Below, in pieces: positions 1 through 5,294 of a DNA stretch of 5,294 bases. Every line of letters begins with the position of its first letter. Positions within the stretch are counted from its first letter, which is position 1. The position numbers and the translations under genes were made by a program. Origin of the DNA: Microthrixaceae bacterium (GTDB taxonomy: Bacteria > Actinomycetota > Acidimicrobiia > Acidimicrobiales > Acidimicrobilacustridaceae); NCBI GenBank assembly GCA_023264915.1, contig JAHFUU010000140.1:1-5294 (forward strand), read 5' to 3'. The notes under the pieces were generated by a model. The model saw nothing but the letters and a program-made list of their open reading frames with translations. It did no database searches and had not been told where the DNA came from.

Positions 1-5
1 GCCTA

Positions 6-794
6 TCACGGGCTGCTCGGCGCAGGGCCGGACGATGCGCTCGGGTTTGCCGCCGCTGACGTGGACGGTGCCTCAGGTTGCTGCCCGCTTGCGCCTGCGG
101 TGCTTGTGGGGGGTACTGATGGAGTGCTGGTAGGAGGTGTGCTCGGTTGGCCCGTCGCGGCTCCAGTCGGAGCGATCGGCTGCCCCGTTGCAGCACCTGG
201 TGACGAGAGCGGCGGTGCCGATGCGCTGGAGACCGGCGTGCAGACCTGCAACAGATCCACGACGAACACCAGCGGTTCGTTGGGCCCGATCGAGGGTGGG
301 CTTCCCTTGTCACCGTAGGCGAGGCTCGCTGGAACGACGAGCATCCGCTGGCCCCCGACCTTCATTCCAGGGACGCCCTGGTCCCATCCGGGTATGACCT
401 CTCCCTTGCCCAACGCGAAGCTGAAGGGATTGGCGGCACCTTTCCATGAGGAGTCGAACTCGGTGCCGTCCTTGTAGAGAACGCCCACGTACTCCATCTT
501 GACGGTGTCACCCGGCTTGGCTTCGGCACCGTCACCCACCTTGAGATCCTTGGTCTCAAGCTTGTCCGGCGCGTTGCCCGTCGGGCGCTCGACGGCGGGC
601 TTCTTGTCTGCCGGCGGTGGCGTCACCGTAGGTGGGTTGCACACCGGAGCGCCCCGGGGAACCGTCGTCGGCAAGGTCGCGCCTGGTTTGGGGGGCACCG
701 TGAAGGCAACCTCGGGCTCGCCGCCCCTTCCGCAAGCGACGACTCCGACGATCACCAGGGCCAGCAGTGCGGCAGGCATGACTCGTCGAGACAT
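6..794 (-). CDS. FKBP-type peptidyl-prolyl cis-trans isomerase, secreted lipoprotein
   Basis: Predicted to catalyse cis-trans isomerisation of Xaa-Pro bonds outside the cytoplasmic membrane, helping exported proteins fold. Numbered from the ATG at 794 (262 aa), the protein has a lipoprotein signal: MSRR, a hydrophobic core, then a lipobox ending VVAC with the lipidated Cys at 21. A Pro-rich linker follows (about 30-78), then one FKBP domain (about 80-184). FKBP12 pocket residues are present: Y102 (Tyr26), F113-D114 (Phe36-Asp37), F124 (Phe46), V133-I134 (Val55-Ile56), W137 (Trp59), Y160 (Tyr82) and F177 (Phe99), so it should be active. The last ~75 residues are a low-complexity Pro/Ser/Thr/Ala/Gly tail, probably disordered. 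The start at 794 is preferred over an in-frame TTG at 845 because a good ribosome site lies 5 nt upstream and the signal peptide then begins at residue 1. The TTG lies inside a hairpin. Family call is firm; the client proteins are unknown. Confidence 0.93.
   Translation of the reverse strand: MSRRVMPAALLALVIVGVVACGRGGEPEVAFTVPPKPGATLPTTVPRGAPVCNPPTVTPPPADKKPAVERPTGNAPDKLETKDLKVGDGAEAKPGDTVKMEYVGVLYKDGTEFDSSWKGAANPFSFALGKGEVIPGWDQGVPGMKVGGQRMLVVPASLAYGDKGSPPSIGPNEPLVFVVDLLQVCTPVSSASAPPLSSPGAATGQPIAPTGAATGQPSTPPTSTPSVPPTSTAGASGQQPEAPSTSAAANPSASSGPAPSSP
144..197 (-). repeat. Two-copy GAATGQP repeat in the FKBP tail
   Basis: The tail encodes GAATGQP twice (residues 200-206 and 211-217), with a 33-nt period. 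The two 21-nt units (177-197 and 144-164) differ at 5 positions by eye, and all five differences are synonymous. A second small peptide repeat, PPTST, occurs twice just downstream (residues 220-224 and 228-232). This looks like internal duplication in a disordered wall-spanning or spacer tail; that role is inference. Confidence 0.6.
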
Positions 795-799
795 CAGAT

Positions 800-808
800 C
801 CCCTTCTC
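800..808 (-). promoter_or_regulatory. Ribosome binding site of the FKBP gene
   Basis: On the minus strand GAGAAGGGG lies 5 nt before the ATG at 794. It is the only purine-rich Shine-Dalgarno-like stretch close to a start codon here, and it decides the start in favour of 794. Confidence 0.65.
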
Positions 809-830
809 GCAGGTTGAACGAGCTTTCGGC

Positions 831-857
831 GGGACGCTGCGGCAAGCCGCCCGTCCC
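831..857. promoter_or_regulatory. Interrupted inverted repeat (hairpin) upstream of the FKBP gene
   Basis: GGGACG (831-836) pairs with CGTCCC (852-857), and inside it GCGGC (839-843) pairs with GCCGC (846-850). This gives about 11 bp of mostly G-C pairing with a small 2x1 internal loop; the innermost pair would open to leave a CAAG tetraloop. It begins 37 nt upstream of the FKBP start. No T-rich run follows on either strand, so a standard intrinsic terminator is unlikely. It could be a 5' UTR structure in the FKBP mRNA or a protein-binding dyad in the divergent control region; the sequence alone does not decide. Confidence 0.5.
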
Positions 858-916
858 AAATACGGCGCCGCGACCCTAGGCGCGGTACCAACCGCTTGCG
901 TAGCGCGTCCCGCGAT

Positions 917-945
917 TTGTTCGCGCCGGCGACCCTGCCTATACC
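917..945 (+). promoter_or_regulatory. Candidate sigma-70-type promoter for the Rieske-like gene
   Basis: TTGTTC (917-922) and TATACC (940-945) are separated by exactly 17 nt. Matches to consensus are partial (3 of 6 and 4 of 6). A start site near 951-953 would put the mini-ORF ATG (963) about 10 nt and the main ATG (1016) about 64 nt into the transcript. No comparably good promoter was seen on the minus strand for the FKBP gene. Confidence 0.35.
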
Positions 946-962
946 GTGACCCGAGTGAGAAC

Positions 963-1019
963 ATGGCACAGCTCCGTAGCCATCAGTGGCTCCGGGGCCC
1001 CAGGTGGGTGAGCTCATGA
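963..1019 (+). other. 18-codon mini-ORF overlapping the next start (possible leader peptide)
   Basis: An ATG at 963 opens an 18-residue frame, MAQLRSHQWLRGPRWVSS, ending in TGA at 1017-1019. That stop overlaps the ATG of the following gene (1016-1018) as ATGA, the classic arrangement for translational coupling. A weak purine-rich stretch (GAGTGAG, 953-959) precedes it at 3 nt. The peptide is basic with two Trp and no Cys; I recognise no family. It may be a chance ORF: it is short, and the downstream gene has its own weak ribosome site. Confidence 0.25.
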
Positions 1020-1573
1020 GTCCGGTCAGAACGACCAGCCCCCGCACCGTGATCCTTGCCATGATCACGTTCCTTGTAGGAGCTCTGGTCGTGGTTGTCC
1101 TGTTCGTGTTCGCCGTAGGCAAGGCCACCGAGTCCGGCCGTTTCGAGATCAACCTCGGGTCGGACACCTTCGATGCCGGCACAGCCCAACTGCGAGCCGA
1201 GTCGATCGGCCACGACGGACCTCTCCTGCTTCCAGACGTAGCGGGCGGTCAACGGGACATCTACCTCCAGCACGAAGGGAGCGACCCAGACCGCGGATGG
1301 CTCGCCTTCGACGCACGCCGACCCGGGGCACCCCGCGATTGCCAGCTCGTCTGGGACAGGTCAAGGGAGAGCTTCGGCGATTCCTGTGACGGATCTGCGG
1401 TCCCACCCGACGGAAACGGACTCCCCCACTACCCCGTCGAGGTGACCGATCAACACCACGTCGTCGTGAACCTCAACCCGGAGCGCAAGAGGCCGACCAC
1501 CACGACTGCCTCGACCGCTCCCGAGAGCACCACCTCTTCCTCGATCCGGGTCACTGGAGCACCCGGGCGCTGA
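1016..1573 (+). CDS. Single-pass membrane protein with a Rieske-like domain lacking Fe-S ligands
   Basis: The protein has 185 aa from the ATG at 1016. A short basic N-terminus is followed by one strong membrane segment (about 11-34), then an outer domain (about 40-155) and a Thr/Ser-rich tail (159-185). In the outer domain, C109-x3-W113, then S123-C124-D-G-S and later a PDGNG turn with a Y-P-V-E-V strand align with the Rieske pattern GC-x-x-x-W ... CPCHGS ... YPV. Both cysteines match the structural disulfide pair. The four cluster ligands do not match: the CTH box position reads GAP (104-106), and the ligand Cys and His of the second box are D122 and D125. The inferred product is a Rieske fold without a cluster, so not a redox centre; function unknown. 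An in-frame TAG at 977 limits the start; a GTG at 986 would add 10 residues. The ATG is preferred for its GGGTGAG upstream and its ATGA overlap with a mini-ORF. It is divergent from the FKBP gene. Confidence 0.8.
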   Translation: MSPVRTTSPRTVILAMITFLVGALVVVVLFVFAVGKATESGRFEINLGSDTFDAGTAQLRAESIGHDGPLLLPDVAGGQRDIYLQHEGSDPDRGWLAFDARRPGAPRDCQLVWDRSRESFGDSCDGSAVPPDGNGLPHYPVEVTDQHHVVVNLNPERKRPTTTTASTAPESTTSSSIRVTGAPGR

Positions 1574-1661
1574 CCTGAACCTGGTCTCCCGCATGGCCGG
1601 CACGAGCAACGGCGAGGAGGGAAAGGTCGTGGTTGTGCTTCCCGACCGGCTTGTTGGCCCA

Positions 1662-1680
1662 CGGGCAGCCGTCTGACCCG
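1662..1680 (-). terminator. Possible terminator hairpin after the acyl-CoA synthetase gene
   Basis: CGGGCAG (1662-1668) pairs with CTG and CCCG (1673-1680) around a CCGT tetraloop, with one bulged A at 1676, giving 7 bp. It lies 11 nt past the minus-strand stop at 1691 and between two convergent genes, which fits a terminator. There is no U-tract on either side, so this would be the U-less kind often proposed in high-GC bacteria. Confidence 0.3.
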
Positions 1681-1690
1681 GAGCCCGACC

Positions 1691-3208
1691 TCAACGCTCG
1701 GAGAACAGCTCGAGCAACTGGTGCTTCTGAACCTTGTTGGTGCCGGTGCGGGGGAGGTCATCCACGGCAACGACGCGCTTTGGAACCTTGTAATGAGCAA
1801 GGTGCTCGCTGGCCCAACCCAAGAGGTCCAGCTCATCTAGATCAGCACCCTCGGCAAGCCGCACCACAGCCGCGGGCACCTCGCCGAGACGCCCGTCGGG
1901 CAACCCGACCACTGCGGCCTCCAGCACCGACGGGTGTCGCTCCAGGGCTTCTTGAACCTCGAGCGCGTACACCGAGTAACCGCCATGCTTGATCACATCC
2001 TTCTTGCGCCCCACGAAGAGCACGGTACCGAACGGTCCCCGCCGAGCCAGGTCCCCGGTGCGCAGCCAGCCATCTTGGGTCACTGCCTCCGCGGTTGCCT
2101 CGGGCGAGTTCCAGTAACCCTTCAACACACCGGGCCCCTTCACCCACAGCTCCCCGACCGATCCTCCCGCAACCTCCTCACCGTCGTCGCCGACGACCTT
2201 CAACTTGTAGTTTGGGAGCTGGATGCCCACTGACTCCCCCAGCCCCAACCCGACCATCGGTGGTGACAGCTTGGCGGCGACACCACCGCCAACTTCGACC
2301 ATCCCGTAGCCCTCGACGAACATCGCCTCGCCGATCGGACCCGCCAGCGGGAGTGTCGCTGTAGCTCCCATCCTCTTGAACTTGAGGGCGAGGTCACCCG
2401 GCATTGCGTCCGCGCCCGATCCCCAGATGCGGACACAGGTGAGGTCGCGCTTGTCGGCTCCGGCCTCGAGCATCATGCGATACATGGCGGGCACACCTAT
2501 GAACATGGTGCTGCGGCGGGACTCGATCGCATCGAGTACCTCCTCGGCCCTGAACTTGGGCATCAGGTAGGTGGGCACCCCGGCACACGCCACAGCCAGC
2601 AGTACCGCGAACCCCATGATGTGGGCCACAGGAAGAGCAAGGACCGCCTCATCACGTCGTAGCGCTGATGGCCACGCCACCCCGGCGACAACCTGGCCCA
2701 CCAGAGCTCTGTGTGTCAGCGCAGCGCCTTTGGGGGCACCGGTCGTACCCGAGGTGTAGAACAACGCCGCGACGTCGTCGGGCTGCACAGTTGCCGGCTT
2801 GCCAAGCGGTTCGGCCGAATCGACCTCGTTGGCGGATCGGATGATCGCAGAAGCGCCTGAGTCAGCCATCACGTGGGTGATCTCGTCGGGTCGCATCTGC
2901 TCGTTGACGGGCACGGCGATCGCTCCGGCTCTCGACGCGGCGAGGCACAGGAGGAACATCTCATAGCTGTTCGGCGTGGCTACGAGCACGCGATCCCCAG
3001 GCGCAGAGATCTTGGCCGCGATGCCACCCGCCCATCGGTTGACCCGCTTGGCGGCCTGGCTGTAGGTGATGCGCAGCCCACCACCGGACTCCTCGACAAG
3101 CCGGCGCCCACCGTGGATTTCAGCAAGCGTCGACATGATGGAGCCAAGCGTCTCATCCCGCCGGAACACCATCTCGGCACGCCTCAAAGCCTTGCGTGGA
3201 TCCATCAC
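1691..3208 (-). CDS. AMP-forming acyl-CoA synthetase (FadD-like, ANL superfamily)
   Basis: Expected to activate a carboxylic acid with ATP to an acyl-adenylate and transfer it to CoA in the cytoplasm; the substrate cannot be told. The 505-aa length is typical. ANL motifs appear in order: P-loop YTSGTTGAPKG (151-161), LPVAHIMG (192-199), A5 EGYGMVE (299-305), A7 GWLRTGD (380-386, with ribose-binding D386), the A8 hinge GRKKDVIKHGG (400-410), and C-terminal PRTGTNKVQK (486-495) with the likely catalytic K492. Two motif positions differ from the common form: Val304 where A5 usually has Thr/Ser, and Asn491 where the lysine is usually preceded by Gly. From memory a FadD-like actinobacterial subfamily shares these, so they may be lineage features rather than damage. 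No signal peptide. The start is GTG at 3208 or ATG at 3205; AAAAGGGG at 3215-3222 is 6 or 9 nt upstream respectively. It lies 136 bp downstream of the helicase gene on the same strand, so co-transcription is possible but not shown. Confidence 0.93.
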   Translation of the reverse strand: MMDPRKALRRAEMVFRRDETLGSIMSTLAEIHGGRRLVEESGGGLRITYSQAAKRVNRWAGGIAAKISAPGDRVLVATPNSYEMFLLCLAASRAGAIAVPVNEQMRPDEITHVMADSGASAIIRSANEVDSAEPLGKPATVQPDDVAALFYTSGTTGAPKGAALTHRALVGQVVAGVAWPSALRRDEAVLALPVAHIMGFAVLLAVACAGVPTYLMPKFRAEEVLDAIESRRSTMFIGVPAMYRMMLEAGADKRDLTCVRIWGSGADAMPGDLALKFKRMGATATLPLAGPIGEAMFVEGYGMVEVGGGVAAKLSPPMVGLGLGESVGIQLPNYKLKVVGDDGEEVAGGSVGELWVKGPGVLKGYWNSPEATAEAVTQDGWLRTGDLARRGPFGTVLFVGRKKDVIKHGGYSVYALEVQEALERHPSVLEAAVVGLPDGRLGEVPAAVVRLAEGADLDELDLLGWASEHLAHYKVPKRVVAVDDLPRTGTNKVQKHQLLELFSER

Positions 3209-3214
3209 GGCCGG

Positions 3215-3222
3215 CCCCTTTT
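3215..3222 (-). promoter_or_regulatory. Ribosome binding site of the acyl-CoA synthetase gene
   Basis: On the minus strand AAAAGGGG precedes the adjacent GTG (3208) and ATG (3205) start candidates at spacings of 6 and 9 nt. Both are acceptable, so the site supports this start region without choosing between the two codons. Confidence 0.5.
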
Positions 3223-3270
3223 CATAGGCGAACGTTTACCGCGGCCAGCATCGTCGCGCCAGTTCGGGCA

Positions 3271-3296
3271 CCGACTGGCCCTACCGACCAAGTCGG
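3271..3296. other. Competing small inverted repeats between helicase and ligase genes
   Basis: AGTCGG at 3291-3296 can pair with CCGACT at 3271-3276 (14-nt loop). Alternatively its GTCGG part (3292-3296) can pair with CCGAC at 3284-3288 (3-nt loop). The two pairings exclude each other. The element lies about 50 nt past the helicase stop and about 60 nt before the ligase start on the minus strand. No U-tract follows, so it is at best a weak terminator or attenuator; such short G-C dyads also arise by chance in DNA this GC-rich. Confidence 0.25.
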
Positions 3297-3344
3297 CCGG
3301 CTGCTCGGCTCAGCCAACCTTGGGTCAGGGTGCTGGTATCTGGC

Positions 3345-5294
3345 TCACAACTTCTCGAGCGGAGCCCAGCTCAACAGAAGGCGCTTCTCGCCCACCTCGG
3401 GGAACCTCACCACGGCTTCGGCCTTGTCGCCGTGACCATGGATCTCCATCACCACTCCCTCACCCCACTTCGCATGCCGCACGTCGTCACCTGAACGGAT
3501 GCCCAGACGGTCCGCGTTCGTGGGTTCGCGAGGTCGGGGCTTCAGGGCCGACTCGACCACTCGAGAACGGTGCACGTTCCACGCGCGATCCTCGGCATCG
3601 GGATCGAAGGATCCGACCGAGCGCCGGTCGCGCGACCAGCTTCGTGCGAGATCGGAGCGAGGTTGTCGACCCAGCTTCGTGCCTGCTGTCTTGGTGACGA
3701 GATCATCGGGTATCTCCTCGATGAACCGGCTCGGGGGGTTGTACTGGGTGGAGCCATAGAGGGTGCGGGACCAGGCGTGGGTGAGGTGCAGCCGCTCCAT
3801 CGCGCGGGTGATCCCGACGTAGGCGAGCCGCCGTTCCTCCTCGAGCTGATCAGGTTCGCCGATCGCGCGGAGATGCGGGAACACACCGTCCTCCATTCCC
3901 ACGAGGAACACGGCTGGGTACTCGAGGCCTTTTGCTGAATGCAGGGTCATCAAGATGACGGAGGAATCGTCGCCGGTCTCGATGTCGTCGGTGTCGGCAA
4001 CCAACGACACACGCTCGAGGAACTCGTCTAGGTTGGCGAACTCCTGAGCTGCGCCCACGAGCTCCGCCAGGTTCTCGAGCCTGCTCTCGGCCTCGATCGA
4101 GTGCTCGGCCTCTAGATACCGCACATACCCCGAACGGTCGAGCAACTCCTTGAGCACGGTTGCGGGCCCGTCATCGACGTAGGCCCGGGCCGCTTCGATG
4201 ACCGTCAGGAAGCTCTTGACACCCTTGAGTGCCTTGGGGGTCAACCCGGCTTGGTCCGCATGGCTGAGAGCGTCGTGGAAACCCCCCCCGAGACTCGACG
4301 CAAGGGCCTCGATCTTCGCTACGGAACCCTCGCCAACGGCCCGTTTGGGCATGTTGAGCACTCGCTTCACGCTGACCTCGTCGGCAGGGTTGACGAGTGC
4401 CCGCAGGTAGGCCAGTGCGTCCTTGACTTCGCGGCGGTCATAGAAGCGAAGGCCTCCGATGACCCGGTACGGGATGGCTACGCGCATCAGCTGATCTTCG
4501 ATCACCCGACTCTGAGCGTTGGTCCGGTACAGGACCGCCATGTCACCCCAGCGCTTGCCTGCGGAATGAAGGTGGCTCATCTGACGAGCCACCCATGCGG
4601 CCTCGTCAGTCTCGTCGTCGGCTTCGTAGCGCGCGATGGTCTCGCCGTGGCCGGCATCGGTCCACAGCTCCTTGGGCTTGCGACTCAGGTTGTTGGCAAT
4701 GACTGCGTTAGCCGCATCCAGGATGGTCTGGGTGGAGCGGTAGTTCTGCTCGAGCACCATCACAGTCGTGTCCAAGAAGGCCTTCTCGAACTGCAAGATG
4801 TTGCGGATATCGGCGCCTCTGAAGTTGTAGATCGACTGATCGCTGTCGCCGACGACACATACGTTGCGGTGCTCGGCACCCAAGAGGAGCACCAGATCGT
4901 TCTGCACCAGGTTCGTGTCCTGGAACTCATCGACGAGCACGTACCGGAAACGTTGCTGATAGTGCTCGAGGACATCGGGGTGGTGCCTCAAGAGCTCGAC
5001 TGCATTGCGCAGCAGATCGTCGAAGTCCATTGCCCCAGCCTTGTGCAGCCGCTGCTGGTAGTCGGCGTAGACGTCGGCGATCTTCCGGTCGAAGATGGTG
5101 CGCGCGCTGTCGCCAAACCCCTGGACGTCAACGCCTTCGTTCTTTGCACCTGAGATCACCGCGTGAACCTTCCGGGGCGGGAACTTCTTGGGATCAAGTC
5201 CGTGGTCACGGATCACGTAGCCGACCAGCCGCTGGGCGTCAGCCTGGTCATAGATGGTGAAGCTCGACGGGTAGCCGAGAACTTGCCCATTCCG
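3345..5294 (-). CDS. pcrA: ATP-dependent DNA helicase PcrA/UvrD, 5'-truncated by the window edge
   Basis: Superfamily 1A 3'-5' DNA helicase used in nucleotide excision repair, removal of recombinase or stalled polymerase, and plasmid replication. The minus-strand frame is open to 5294, giving 649 visible residues; the GTG at 5216 is internal, since the upstream codons read GYPSSFTIYDQADAQRL, a conserved PcrA segment. The N-terminus with Walker A is off-window. Visible motifs, counting from the window edge: DFDDLL (90-95), motif II VLVDEFQDTN (119-128), motif III VGDSDQSIYNFRGAD (148-162), motif IV LEQNYRST (181-188), motif V TLHSAKGLE (450-458), motif VI EERRLAYVGITRA (485-497). A basic variable linker (about 540-600) leads to a C-terminal Tudor-like domain (about 601-649; GDDVRHAKWGEGVV ... 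KRLLLSWAPLEKL), which in PcrA/UvrD binds RNA polymerase. The DExQDTN box and motif VI arginines are intact, so it should be functional. The PcrA rather than Rep/RecB call rests on the C-terminal domain. Confidence 0.95.
   Translation of the reverse strand, partial: RNGQVLGYPSSFTIYDQADAQRLVGYVIRDHGLDPKKFPPRKVHAVISGAKNEGVDVQGFGDSARTIFDRKIADVYADYQQRLHKAGAMDFDDLLRNAVELLRHHPDVLEHYQQRFRYVLVDEFQDTNLVQNDLVLLLGAEHRNVCVVGDSDQSIYNFRGADIRNILQFEKAFLDTTVMVLEQNYRSTQTILDAANAVIANNLSRKPKELWTDAGHGETIARYEADDETDEAAWVARQMSHLHSAGKRWGDMAVLYRTNAQSRVIEDQLMRVAIPYRVIGGLRFYDRREVKDALAYLRALVNPADEVSVKRVLNMPKRAVGEGSVAKIEALASSLGGGFHDALSHADQAGLTPKALKGVKSFLTVIEAARAYVDDGPATVLKELLDRSGYVRYLEAEHSIEAESRLENLAELVGAAQEFANLDEFLERVSLVADTDDIETGDDSSVILMTLHSAKGLEYPAVFLVGMEDGVFPHLRAIGEPDQLEEERRLAYVGITRAMERLHLTHAWSRTLYGSTQYNPPSRFIEEIPDDLVTKTAGTKLGRQPRSDLARSWSRDRRSVGSFDPDAEDRAWNVHRSRVVESALKPRPREPTNADRLGIRSGDDVRHAKWGEGVVMEIHGHGDKAEAVVRFPEVGEKRLLLSWAPLEKL

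Noticed and set aside
795..845. TTG at 845 as the start of the FKBP protein (17 extra residues)
   Set aside because: It would bury the lipoprotein signal behind a polar extension, lies inside a hairpin, and ignores the good ribosome site before the ATG at 794.
556..1182. 208-codon minus-strand open frame across the divergent intergenic region
   Set aside because: Arg-rich shadow composition; it overlaps the signal-peptide end of the FKBP gene and the membrane segment of the Rieske-like gene, both well supported.
1619..1647. GGGAA/TTCCC and GGTCG/CGACC stems as a terminator for the plus-strand gene
   Set aside because: Only 5-bp stems with 13-15-nt loops, mutually exclusive, and no T-tract; not distinguishable from chance.
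3225..3240. AACGTT palindrome / TAAACG as a -10 element for the ligase gene
   Set aside because: No acceptable -35 at the right spacing, and a 6-bp palindrome alone is not evidence.
2873..3697. 274-codon plus-strand open frame spanning the helicase/ligase gap
   Set aside because: It runs antisense through the ends of two clear genes, has Arg/Pro/Ser-rich composition typical of shadow frames, and matches no family I know.
4251..5153. 300-codon open frame on the plus strand opposite the helicase
   Set aside because: Its codons lie exactly opposite the helicase codons (same codon boundaries), a known source of long false frames in GC-rich genes. No recognisable domain, and the helicase motifs on the other strand are unambiguous.
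5214..5216. GTG at 5216 as the helicase start codon
   Set aside because: The frame stays open to 5294, and the upstream codons encode the conserved FTIYD segment of PcrA/UvrD, so this GTG is an internal Val and the gene is cut by the window edge.

Overview
The window is GC-rich chromosomal DNA with ordinary, densely packed bacterial genes. Protein style (mycobacterial-type UvrD/PcrA helicase, FadD-like ligase, FKBP lipoprotein with a long Pro/Ser/Thr tail, GTG/TTG start candidates) suggests a high-GC actinobacterial lineage, perhaps Acidimicrobiia. This is inferred from sequence style, with no database comparison.

Layout from left to right. (1) Positions 6-794, minus strand: an FKBP-type peptidyl-prolyl isomerase exported as a lipoprotein. 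(2) Positions 795-1015: a divergent intergenic region holding a strong 11-bp interrupted hairpin, smaller dyads, a candidate plus-strand promoter and an 18-codon mini-ORF whose stop overlaps the next start as ATGA. (3) Positions 1016-1573, plus strand: a small single-pass membrane protein whose outer domain looks like a Rieske fold that has kept the two disulfide cysteines but lost all four iron-sulfur ligands. (4) Positions 1574-1690: a short convergent gap with one hairpin. (5) Positions 1691-3208, minus strand: an acyl-CoA synthetase of the ANL (AMP-forming) superfamily. (6) Positions 3209-3344: a gap with competing small hairpins. (7) Positions 3345-5294, minus strand: a PcrA/UvrD helicase that runs off the right edge. 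The frame stays open through 5294, so its N-terminus with the Walker A motif lies outside.

The genes do not form an obvious pathway. The helicase is a DNA repair/replication enzyme, the ligase activates a carboxylic acid, and the two left-hand proteins are envelope proteins sharing a divergent control region, so they may be co-regulated. I see no mobile element, CRISPR array, tRNA or rRNA and no convincing new multi-gene system. The most interesting items are the ligand-less Rieske-like membrane protein, the mini-ORF coupled to it, and the hairpin in the leader of the FKBP gene.
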